64,000 nt of DNA from Deinococcales bacterium. Lineage in GTDB: Bacteria; Deinococcota; Deinococci; Deinococcales; JAAFIG01. The notes under the pieces were generated by a model. The model saw only the letters and a list, made by a program, of their open reading frames with translations. It was not told where the DNA came from and made no database searches. A program made the translations under genes and the position numbers. The DNA is taken from the NCBI GenBank assembly GCA_013298595.1, contig JAAFIG010000006.1:1-64000 (forward strand). Direction: 5' to 3'. This document shows, in pieces, positions 34,089 through 41,434 of this stretch. Position 1 is the stretch's first letter, and each line of letters begins with the position of its first letter.

Positions 34089-34469
34089 ATGACAAAAACG
34101 AATGCAATTGGATGGTTTGATATCTATGTCAATGACATGGAACGGGCGGTCGCATTTTATGAAAATGTACTCGAGCAAAAACTTGAGATCATGGGCGACC
34201 CAACAGGTGAAACCCAGATGATGAGTTTTCCTGGAAATATGACTGCATACGGCGCATCTGGTGCATTGGTCAAGTCAGCACACTCGAATCCCGGAATTGG
34301 CGGCACAATGTTGTATTTCAGCGTAGAAGACTGCTCGGTACAGCAATCTCGAGTGGTTACTGCTGGAGGAAAAATAGTCAGACCAAAGTTCTCAATTGGT
34401 CAATTTGGTTGGGTAACACTGTGCCAAGACACTGAAGGCAATATGTTCGGTCTCAACTCAATGAAATAG
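34089..34469 (+). CDS. Glyoxalase/bleomycin resistance (VOC) family protein
   Basis: Protein of 126 residues with two beta-alpha-beta-beta-beta units of the VOC fold: GWFDIYVNDMERAVAFYENVL (about 9-29) and TMLYFSVEDCSVQQSRVVTAGG (second module). It ends GWVTLCQDTEGNMFGLNS, close to the PhnB/lactoylglutathione-lyase-like group (YxxxxDxxGNxxGL). Metal ligands are not fully conserved, so the reaction is unclear. AAGGAG lies 8 nt before the ATG. It is probably co-transcribed with the AraC gene, or is its target. Confidence 0.82.
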   Translation: MTKTNAIGWFDIYVNDMERAVAFYENVLEQKLEIMGDPTGETQMMSFPGNMTAYGASGALVKSAHSNPGIGGTMLYFSVEDCSVQQSRVVTAGGKIVRPKFSIGQFGWVTLCQDTEGNMFGLNSMK

Positions 34470-34717
34470 CCTTTGGGTCAAACGTTTTTCAAAGCCATGT
34501 CAGGTGTCTGCACATTAGGCATAGCTTCAAAAACTCGTATAGATACTGCTAGGATTGTACTGAGCATTTAAGCTCGAGGATATTGCAGGTTATGGAAAAC
34601 TATTCTGCATCGAAACAACATTGGTCGCAGTGAGCTTAGCGTAGGTATCAACTTCATGGAAACATGCTTGACACGTAACCCCCTACGTACTCCCCCTACG
34701 CTCGTTACACTCGCGTT

Positions 34718-34743
34718 TCCCCCTCAAAAAAGAGGGGGATTTT
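34718..34743 (+). terminator. Terminator-like hairpin
   Basis: TCCCCCTC, six A and GAGGGGGA form an 8-bp GC-rich stem followed by TTTT. It is 250 bp beyond the VOC gene, the only upstream gene on that strand. Confidence 0.6.
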
Positions 34744-34749
34744 CAGTGC

Positions 34750-34959
34750 TTAAATCTTGCATACTCTAAAGTGCGTATTTATGGTTAAGAGAGGTGAAAT
34801 GAAAGCACTATATCCAGCGTTTACGGCGTTTATAACTTTCACTTCGCGGTAATTTTTGCGCCTACCATGCTCGGTAACACCTAAGTAAAACTCTTTAACA
34901 TCAGGGTTGTTTTCCAGTTCTTCTGATGTTTCCTCGAGCACAATTCGACCTGATTTCAT
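34750..34959 (-). pseudogene. LivF-like ABC transporter ATPase, C-terminal remnant
   Basis: A 69-codon open frame whose first about 40 residues (MKSGRIVLEETSEELENNPD, then VKEFYLGVTEHGRRKNYREVK) match the extreme C-terminus of branched-chain amino-acid ABC ATPases (LivF/LivG type). There GRIVLEG, DVKEFYLG and the RRK..R.VKHYKRR tail are conserved. The ATPase core, Walker motifs and signature are absent, and after YREVK the family sequence stops. It is therefore a relic of a deleted transporter gene lying just downstream of the SARP gene, unlikely to be functional. Confidence 0.65.
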
Positions 34960-34988
34960 GTTGTATCCATTATTTTACGAAATAACTA

Positions 34989-35030
34989 ACCAATTCTGGT
35001 ACTTAGTCCGTGACCAACTCTGGTACTTCG
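34989..35030 (-). repeat. 24-bp imperfect tandem duplication at the SARP gene 3' end
   Basis: An 18-bp segment beginning ACCAA(T/C)TCTGGTACTT occurs at 34989 and 35013, period 24. It repeats the last codons (VPELV) of the regulator across its stop codon. Confidence 0.75.
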
Positions 35031-37849
35031 AGCGCAAAACGCACCGCTTCCTCGAGTTTCATGTTGTTACCTGACTTCCAGTAGGCTTGAAAACTGCTTT
35101 CGTCTAGGTGGTCTTTGGTCATGGAGATATAGCGTTTGTTGCGTTCATGCCAAAGCATGGTGATGCGTGTGTTGTCATGCGCTTGGAAGCGTTCGGCTGC
35201 TCCCCACAATTGCGTGGCGCGTTTTGGTTGTCCTTGCAGCACCGCGAGACTGGCAAAGTTCTCGAGGGCATTTTGAATGTTCATGGTGTTCTGGATTTGC
35301 CAACTGTATTTCAGGGCTGGTTCGAGCAGTAATTGCGCTGTTTCAAGTTCACCAAGGTCTTGCAGCACTGCACTCAGGCTGTCTTGGGCAACACTAACCA
35401 TGTAAAGGTCGGGTAATTCTTGTGCAATTTGTAGGGATTCCTCGAGGTAGGCTTTAGCAGCGTGTAAATCGCCAAGTAAAAATACTAAAAAACCCAGATT
35501 ATTCAGCGATGACCCAATGTCTAAGCGTGAACCAAAGCTCCGATTGAGACTGAGGCTTTCCTCGAGGTATTTGCGTCCGTTGAGGTAATCACCAGAAATA
35601 ATGGCTAAATTACTACCAACAATCCACAGCGCATTGGCGATTAGTTTGGGTTGCTCGAGTTGCCGAGCTAAGGACAGTCCAGCTTCGCCATAATTTTGCA
35701 TGGCTGTCCACTGGTGTTGTTTTTGAGCCACCAAACTCAAGCGCAAGTAAGCCAGCACAATCTGTTCGTGGTCTTCTAAAGTCTGAGCCAGTGCCAAACT
35801 CTCTTCGGCAGCTTTGAGGGCAAGTTGGATGTGCTGACTGTGAAGCGAAGCAATCCGTGACAATAAAAGCAAGGCTTGAATCCGTTGTACGCTGGCGCTG
35901 GCTGCGTCTGGGTGGGCTAAGACGGTTTTTAGCCAATGGATGCCTTCGCTGCTGTAACCCTGAGATTGCCATAAAGCACCCAAGAGCAAACCCAGTTGTA
36001 AGCCAAGCCTCGCCTGATGGCTCTCTTGAGACCACACCAAAGCCGCTAACAAATTTTCGTACTCCGATTGACAAGTTTTGATTTGGGTTTGCAAATTATC
36101 TTGGCTGGCTTGAACCAATGCCAAAAAGAACTGAGCGTGCTGGTCGCGGGTGCGGGATTGTTCGCCAAACCCAACCAGTTTGCCACTGGCATACTCGAGC
36201 AGCAACGGATGAAAATCGTACCGTCCTTCGGGTTCTGAAGCCCGCAGCACCGATTTGCCAACCAACGCCGACAACACTGCCAAATTGGTATCAGCAATAC
36301 TCGAGGCGGCTTGCCGAGTGAACCCACCACGAAAAACCGAGAGTTGCGCCAAAATACGTTGCTCTTTGGGCTTTAAGAGCTGCCACGAGTGTTCAAAGAC
36401 AGCTTTGATGCTCTTATGCCGACCAGCAATGTTCAGGCTGTCGGTTTCGAGCAAACCAACGTTCTGACCAATTTCTGAGGCAATATCGGCTAAGGGCAAC
36501 GAACGCAACCACACAGTTGCCAATTCAATCCCAAGTGGTGAACCTTCGACAAGGCGGCAAATCTCGAGGACTTGCGGCAAATTATCTTTGGTCAGTTCAA
36601 AATCCAACCGCGCTCGTTTGGCTCGTTGATTAAAAAGCCGAATCGCATCCACATACTGGCTTTCGGCAAAACTGACCTGATTAGAAAATGGCAAGCCCTG
36701 CAACGGCAAAACGTGTTCTTCCTCGAGATTAAGGCGTTCTCTGGAAGTCACCAAAATCCGCAAATTCAAACAAGCCTCGAGCATCCCAGATACCAGCAAT
36801 GCCGCATCCATCAGATGCTCAAAATTATCCAAAACCAAAAGCAAATGCCGATCTGCAATACCTGCCTTGAGCGCCACAAAAGGGTCTTCTTTAACAGCAA
36901 TCCCCAGAATTTGAGCAATTGCCAAAAGTACCTGATTTGGTTCAGTCAAAGACTCGAGTGGCACAAAAAATACACCATCGCAAAAATTCTGATCTTGCAA
37001 TTGCTCGCTTGCCACTTGCAAGGCTAGGCGAGTTTTACCAATACCACCCATGCCCAAAAGCGTAATCAGCAGCACTTCACGCTCAGACAGCAACTGAGCC
37101 AATTCAATCAACTCAGGGTCACGCCCAACAAACGAAGTCTTGGCTCGAGGCAAATTATGCGGTATTCCCTTAGAGGCAATCTCTGGGCGAAGCGTTGCCG
37201 AAACAAAACGAGCTTGGGCTTGTTCTTTGGTCAGGCTCAACTCGAGACCAAAGACATTCATCCTTTTTTTGGCTTCACTACACAACAAACTATCCCCCGC
37301 CACCAACAACGGATACAAACGCTCGAGGTCTTCAGGCGAATGATCCTGTTGCCCAAGCGTCAAGTTTTTTTCGGCATACCGCCCCGCCGACAAAAAAGCA
37401 CCTTGCTTAGCTTGAGCTTCAGCAGCTTGCAAATACGCACCACGCACCAAGCGACACACAAATTCACGGGTGCTATACACCCACTCCTCGAGTTCAGCAC
37501 TCCAATCAGGCAAGGAAAAACCCTGCAAGAACTCGCCAGTGTACAACGCCTCGAGTTTGCTTAGGTCGCGCTCGGCAATCATGGTTTGCAATTCGGTCAG
37601 ATCATGATGAACCGTGGTGGAGATGGTGCGTTCATCCACAATCACTAAATCAGAAGCCACTTTACGAAACTGCCCCAAAGCCATCCGCAAACTGGTCGCA
37701 GGGTCAGACGCACCAGACCAGAACAATTCGTACAAATGACGCTTTTCCTTCGCCCCTTCAATCGCCAAGTACGCCAGTAATAACAACAGCTTCGGACGCG
37801 GAAAATCCACGGAATCCAAAGACAGTTTGCCCAGCGTCTTAAGCTGCAT
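35003..37849 (-). CDS. SARP/BTAD regulator with NB-ARC-like ATPase and TPR domains
   Basis: Protein of 948 residues. A short, atypical DNA-binding domain (1-70: MQLKTLGKLSLDSVDFPRPKLLLLLAYLAIEG) is followed by BTAD (about 75-220). The STAND-type ATPase at about 240-520 has FVGRDPELIELAQLL, P-loop TLLGMGGIGKTRLALQVA and Walker B LLLVLDNFEHLM. The rest is a TPR array to the C-terminus. Such proteins act as ligand-gated transcription switches; the TPRs probably sense a signal. TATAAT lies 5 nt before the ATG (leaderless). The gene is divergent from the cytolysin-like gene, whose promoter carries a SARP-type operator. The same operator recurs before two further genes, so this is the prime candidate regulator. 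Confidence 0.88.
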   Translation of the reverse strand: MQLKTLGKLSLDSVDFPRPKLLLLLAYLAIEGAKEKRHLYELFWSGASDPATSLRMALGQFRKVASDLVIVDERTISTTVHHDLTELQTMIAERDLSKLEALYTGEFLQGFSLPDWSAELEEWVYSTREFVCRLVRGAYLQAAEAQAKQGAFLSAGRYAEKNLTLGQQDHSPEDLERLYPLLVAGDSLLCSEAKKRMNVFGLELSLTKEQAQARFVSATLRPEIASKGIPHNLPRAKTSFVGRDPELIELAQLLSEREVLLITLLGMGGIGKTRLALQVASEQLQDQNFCDGVFFVPLESLTEPNQVLLAIAQILGIAVKEDPFVALKAGIADRHLLLVLDNFEHLMDAALLVSGMLEACLNLRILVTSRERLNLEEEHVLPLQGLPFSNQVSFAESQYVDAIRLFNQRAKRARLDFELTKDNLPQVLEICRLVEGSPLGIELATVWLRSLPLADIASEIGQNVGLLETDSLNIAGRHKSIKAVFEHSWQLLKPKEQRILAQLSVFRGGFTRQAASSIADTNLAVLSALVGKSVLRASEPEGRYDFHPLLLEYASGKLVGFGEQSRTRDQHAQFFLALVQASQDNLQTQIKTCQSEYENLLAALVWSQESHQARLGLQLGLLLGALWQSQGYSSEGIHWLKTVLAHPDAASASVQRIQALLLLSRIASLHSQHIQLALKAAEESLALAQTLEDHEQIVLAYLRLSLVAQKQHQWTAMQNYGEAGLSLARQLEQPKLIANALWIVGSNLAIISGDYLNGRKYLEESLSLNRSFGSRLDIGSSLNNLGFLVFLLGDLHAAKAYLEESLQIAQELPDLYMVSVAQDSLSAVLQDLGELETAQLLLEPALKYSWQIQNTMNIQNALENFASLAVLQGQPKRATQLWGAAERFQAHDNTRITMLWHERNKRYISMTKDHLDESSFQAYWKSGNNMKLEEAVRFALEVPELVTD

Positions 37850-37854
37850 AACTA

Positions 37855-37860
37855 ATTATA
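37855..37860 (-). promoter_or_regulatory. -10 box of a leaderless SARP gene transcript
   Basis: Perfect TATAAT on the minus strand, 5 nt before the ATG. Upstream at 37889-37910 lie two 11-bp-spaced GTTAAAC repeats (minus-strand reading), a possible autoregulatory site, 32 nt from the -10. Confidence 0.5.
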
Positions 37861-37993
37861 AACGGGTTTTCAAATATCTGACTCGAGGCGTTGTTTAACT
37901 ATTGTTTAACTTAGGATTTGTCCTGAATTAATTTCCTTACTGACTATAGTTTGGAGTATTTCTTAGCTCGAATCCAGATTATGTTGTCTTACA

Positions 37994-38015
37994 GGGCGAA
38001 CACAGGGGTTCGCCC
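37994..38015. repeat. Short palindrome with CCCTACG tail
   Basis: GGGCGAA and TTCGCCC flank an 8-nt loop and are followed by CTACG. It belongs with the small palindromes at 58693 and 61841, which have the same type of tail. Confidence 0.6.
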
Positions 38016-38105
38016 CTACGAACCGCAAATGCTTTGTAGACGCGAGAATTCAAAAACTTTGCGAAACTATTGTCCTTAGGGATGGTAGGTGATTTACTCT
38101 CAAGA

Positions 38106-38236
38106 GGCGAGGCAAGCCTTCTTGACCTGAAAGCAGCACCTATCTTGACCACAAACGCGCACCTGACGGGCGTGGTCGCTGTCTTGACCACAAACGCGCA
38201 CCTGACGGGCGTGGTCGCTGACGGGCTTGCCTCGCC
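38106..38236. repeat. Inverted repeat enclosing a 39-bp tandem duplication
   Basis: GGCGAGGCAAGCC (38106-38118) is the reverse complement of 38224-38236. Between them a 39-bp unit beginning TCTTGACCACAAACG is repeated exactly at 38143-38181 and 38182-38220. No gene is present; the element lies 320 bp upstream of the cytolysin-like gene. Confidence 0.88.
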
Positions 38237-38495
38237 CAACTGACCAATGGTGATTTTACATTTTCAAATCGGGATGATATGAAAAGCCCATTCGTAAGAA
38301 AGTAGTTATTCTTGAATAGTTCCTGGGGTGCAATTTGTTTTGTGCTGGCACACAGATTTTTTTAGATTTTCTCGAGTTAATTCTTGTATGAACAGATGGT
38401 ATTTTCGCATTTTGATTCCATCAGTTCACGTTTCAATAGTTAGAATTTTTTTGTTCTCGAGTCTCGAGTTTTTGCATTCTGCTTTAATTTTTAGA

Positions 38496-38529
38496 GTTTA
38501 CGCTCAGTTTACGCTGCTCTTCGTATCAT
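38496..38529 (+). promoter_or_regulatory. SARP-type operator and promoter of the cytolysin-like gene
   Basis: GTTTACGCTCA and GTTTACGCTGC (38496-38517) are consecutive 11-bp repeats with an identical heptamer. Ten nt after the second heptamer is TATCAT (38524-38529), a 5-of-6 match to a -10. SARP regulators bind heptameric direct repeats spaced by one helical turn just upstream of the -10. The gene starts 26 nt further on. Confidence 0.75.
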
Positions 38530-38555
38530 CTTTTGTGATTAACAAAGGAGTATGT

Positions 38556-40985
38556 ATGCGAAAAATTAGTATTGGGTTTTTGATGGTGTTTTTGGCTTTC
38601 TTGGTGGTTTCGGCACAGAGTGGTTTTCAAACTGTGGATGGTGCTGCCTCGGCGATTGGTATTGGTGCAAACGGCTCGGTTTGGGTGGTGGGTACAGATA
38701 ATAATTTGTACCGCCGAACAGGCAATACTTGGCAGCAATTGGTCGTTCCAGGAAAAGCCAAACGTGTGGCAGTTGACCCTAACGGCAATCCGTACATTTT
38801 GCTCGAGAATGGGGCAATGCAAGCCTATATAAGTGGTGGGTTTGTGGATTTTCCTGGGCAGGCATTTGATATTGGTCTTGGTGCGGATGGCAGCCTCTTT
38901 CATGTGGGTTTATCAGGAACACTGTATAAGTGGAATGGTTCGGGCTGGAGCGATAGTTTTGGCAGTGATGCTCAGCAAGTCGCAGTTGATCCGCAAGGCA
39001 ACCCTTGGACGATTAGTCAAACTGGTCAGATTGCTCGGTATGATGGTACGAACAAACAAAGCCTGCCTGGGCAAGGTGTGGGAATTTCGATTTCTGCCAG
39101 AGGTACGGTTTTTGTTGTTGGTGCGGATAATAATCGTATTTGGCGTTGGACAGGTTCGGATTGGGTTTCGGTGAGCAATTATCCAAATGCGGTGCAAATA
39201 GCGGCTGATCCTCAAGATGGATTGTGGGTGCTTACCCAAAATCAGGCTATTGCCCGCAATGATACAGTGGATACCACACAGCCAGCACCACCCACGCCAC
39301 CCACGCCACTAGCACCAAATACAGGCGATGCTCGAGCCGACTTTAACAATTTGGTCTTGGGTTTCCCAAATTGGGCATCGTTTGCGCCTGAACGCCCCGA
39401 TGTTAATCGGGCTACTGGCAGTGCGGTGCGGGCGGCTCCTGCTCGAGGCACGAATGGCAATGCGTATGATTGCACCACCACACCGTACACCCTGACCGAA
39501 ACACCGGATAAAATCGTGACTTTCAACCCCGATGCCAATGTGCTGTGGTCTGGGGCGTTATTGCAAGGTAAGGGTTACAAACAAGGCATTGGTTCGTTGC
39601 GTGAACTGCCGATTCGTCAACGAAACCCGCTCGAGCTTTCGGTCAATTTACAAACCGCTCAAAATAGTGCCACCATTGCCAATCCGACCAATGTCTCGGT
39701 GGCTTCAGCCATAGGTGGAATCATAGACAATGCCCAAAGAAATGGGGTGCAAACTGCTACCAGCATCAGTTACACCAAAACCGATTCGTACTCCTCGGAG
39801 CAATTGGCGTTGTCCTTGGGGATTTCGGTCAGTTACCTTGCCAGTTCGGTCAAAGCCACCTTTGGATTTAATCGTGATGTCAGCGAACGCACCGTTAGCG
39901 CGATTTTTCGTGAAACTGCCTTTACGGTTTCTGTGGCTGCACCACAAACCCCCTCGAGTTTTCTAAGTTCAGCTTTTAGTCGCGCTGATCTGGACGCGCA
40001 ACTCCAGCAAGGCAACTTGGGGCGCGATAACATTCCAGTTTACGTCTCGAGTGTGACTTACGGACGGATGCTGATGTTTTCCTTGACTTCAACTGCCAGT
40101 TCGCAAGAAATCAATGCGACGCTCGAGGCGATGTACCGAGGTGGGGCTGTGACCGTCGAAGGTAATTTATCCGCTTCGCAAAAAAGTGTGTTGCGGAACT
40201 CAAAAATCAATGTGGTAACGATTGGCGGTGATGCCGAAAATGCTCGTAATCTGATTGCTACAGGTAATTTATCCAAATACTTTGAACGCACCAATTCACT
40301 TTCGACGTACCGTCCGATTTCCTATGAAGTGCGTAACCTTGGCGATGGCAGCATTGCTAAACTGACCGAGACCACCAATTATAACGTCACTGAATGCAGT
40401 GTTTTAACTGGTAAAAAAGCAGGTGAGCGCTGGGTTTCGGTGGTGGATGGCATTTACCTTGATGAACCAGGTGATGGTTCTGATGGCAATATCTTCGGTA
40501 TTGTTCGTCTCGAGGGCAAACCCGATATGTTCAACATTCCAAGGGCTTCGGCTATCACCTTAAACCAAGGGCATATCATTGGCGCGAATCGTAATATCAA
40601 CGTTCCAGGTGTGGGTTTACGCCGAGGCGATGGTCGTTTTGATGAAAACCGAAACTTCCAAGTCTATGATTTTGTCAATTCCACAGCTCGAGGTTGGGAA
40701 CTTTACGCTATTCTACTCGATGCCGATTACACCCTCGGCAACCAAGACGACGCGATCATCAACCGACAAGCCAATAACCCAATCAGAATGCCCAATCCGT
40801 TTGGTGGTCCAGATACCCAAGGAGCGCCGCGAATCACTGGCGCGGGCAGTGGCAGTCCGGGCAGCGCCACCGTGATTTACCGACAAAAGAAGCTCTGTAA
40901 CTTAATCGAAGACCCCATTACCAAAGCGGTTGCGCCCGAAAATGGTTTTTGTATGGCAGCCGCGACAGCCATTGCCCAACCTTAA
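38556..40985 (+). CDS. Tectonin-propeller protein with cholesterol-dependent-cytolysin-like pore domain
   Basis: Secreted protein of 809 residues from ATG 38556 (AAAGGAG upstream; signal peptide MRKISIGFLMVFLAFLVVSAQ). Residues about 22-235 carry tectonin-type beta-propeller repeats (GANGSVWVVGTDNNLYRR; VAVDPQGNPWTISQTGQIAR). A proline linker lies at about 240-258. Residues about 315-620 resemble thiol-activated cytolysins: NVLWSGALLQGKGYKQGIGSL, a YTKTDSYSSEQLALSLG helix region, FRETAFTVSVAAPQTPSSF, and the strongly similar VYVSSVTYGRMLMFSLTST (about 495-513), then INVVTIGGDAENARNLI and PISYEVRNLGDGSIAKL. The undecapeptide of domain 4 is missing. Residues 622-809 form an unrelated C-terminal domain, so the target need not be cholesterol. 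The fold call is by pattern recognition and moderately sure. Confidence 0.78.
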   Translation: MRKISIGFLMVFLAFLVVSAQSGFQTVDGAASAIGIGANGSVWVVGTDNNLYRRTGNTWQQLVVPGKAKRVAVDPNGNPYILLENGAMQAYISGGFVDFPGQAFDIGLGADGSLFHVGLSGTLYKWNGSGWSDSFGSDAQQVAVDPQGNPWTISQTGQIARYDGTNKQSLPGQGVGISISARGTVFVVGADNNRIWRWTGSDWVSVSNYPNAVQIAADPQDGLWVLTQNQAIARNDTVDTTQPAPPTPPTPLAPNTGDARADFNNLVLGFPNWASFAPERPDVNRATGSAVRAAPARGTNGNAYDCTTTPYTLTETPDKIVTFNPDANVLWSGALLQGKGYKQGIGSLRELPIRQRNPLELSVNLQTAQNSATIANPTNVSVASAIGGIIDNAQRNGVQTATSISYTKTDSYSSEQLALSLGISVSYLASSVKATFGFNRDVSERTVSAIFRETAFTVSVAAPQTPSSFLSSAFSRADLDAQLQQGNLGRDNIPVYVSSVTYGRMLMFSLTSTASSQEINATLEAMYRGGAVTVEGNLSASQKSVLRNSKINVVTIGGDAENARNLIATGNLSKYFERTNSLSTYRPISYEVRNLGDGSIAKLTETTNYNVTECSVLTGKKAGERWVSVVDGIYLDEPGDGSDGNIFGIVRLEGKPDMFNIPRASAITLNQGHIIGANRNINVPGVGLRRGDGRFDENRNFQVYDFVNSTARGWELYAILLDADYTLGNQDDAIINRQANNPIRMPNPFGGPDTQGAPRITGAGSGSPGSATVIYRQKKLCNLIEDPITKAVAPENGFCMAAATAIAQP

Positions 40986-40998
40986 CTGGTGTTTTTCG

Positions 40999-41029
40999 AG
41001 CCACCCCATTCACTTGGGGTGGCTTTTTT
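40999..41029 (+). terminator. Rho-independent terminator of the cytolysin-like gene
   Basis: AGCCACCCC and GGGGTGGCT pair across a 7-nt loop and are followed by six T, 14 bp after the stop. Confidence 0.92.
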
Positions 41030-41079
41030 GTCTCGAGTTTAGGATTGTTTGACTCGAGTTGTTTCTAATGGTTTCTCGA

Positions 41080-41113
41080 GTTTACGGGCAGTTTACGCCA
41101 CACCTCTAATGAT
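41080..41113 (+). promoter_or_regulatory. SARP-type operator upstream of the 22-residue peptide gene
   Basis: GTTTACGGGCA and GTTTACGCCAC (41080-41101), two 11-bp repeats sharing the heptamer. AATGAT lies 10 nt after the second heptamer, the same spacing as at 38496 and 41363, though the hexamer is a poorer -10. An alternative -10 is TCTAAT at 41105. Confidence 0.65.
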
Positions 41114-41166
41114 GCTTTTGCACAGTGTTCAATCGCATTTTCGGTTGGTTGTTCCACGGAGGAAGT

Positions 41167-41235
41167 ATGTATAAATGGTTTGTCGCCGCATTTGTTTTGG
41201 TCACGGCTTTGGTAGCTTACCCATATCACTGGTAA
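41167..41235 (+). CDS. 22-residue hydrophobic peptide (small gene or signal-peptide remnant)
   Basis: ATG preceded by GGAGGAAG at ideal spacing (41158-41165), the best ribosome-binding site in this region. The product is MYKWFVAAFVLVTALVA followed by YPYHW and TAA: one short membrane helix with a positive N-terminus and an aromatic end. It has its own SARP-type operator, 54 bp upstream. Two readings are possible: a genuine membrane-active small peptide co-regulated with the pore-forming protein, or the signal peptide of a third secreted gene interrupted by mutation. No recognisable protein continues in any frame downstream (41236-41360), which favours a small gene or a large deletion. Confidence 0.45.
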   Translation: MYKWFVAAFVLVTALVAYPYHW

Positions 41236-41362
41236 GGAAGTCAACGCTGGTGTGTCCAGAGTCTTTGTTGGAAAATGAAAAACATCCCAATTTCAAAACG
41301 GATTTTTGGCTTGAGACGCAGTTGAGACGCTTAGTTCATATGCTCTTATCAAGGCGCACCCA

Positions 41363-41396
41363 GTTTACGCTCAGTTTACGCCCGACCTTGTAGCAT
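41363..41396 (+). promoter_or_regulatory. SARP-type operator and promoter of the RCC1-repeat lipoprotein gene
   Basis: GTTTACGCTCA and GTTTACGCCCG (41363-41384) repeat the heptamer at 11-bp spacing. TAGCAT (41391-41396) follows 10 nt after the second heptamer, exactly as in the cytolysin-like promoter. The first repeat unit is identical in both. Confidence 0.75.
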
Positions 41397-41434
41397 CGTG
41401 TTGCAACAATTCGCAGATTCAATTGGAGGCTTTT

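Larger units (their letters stand above)
34470..35002. other. Degraded intergenic region with an ABC ATPase remnant
   Basis: About 530 bp without an intact gene. It contains a terminator-like hairpin (34718-34743) and, on the minus strand, a short fragment of a branched-chain amino-acid ABC ATPase. The rest (34500-34710) shows nothing recognisable. Confidence 0.6.

Noticed and set aside
37979-38239. Open frame in the repeat region upstream of the cytolysin-like gene
   Set aside because: It exists only because the 39-bp repeat is a multiple of three; no start signal or similarity.
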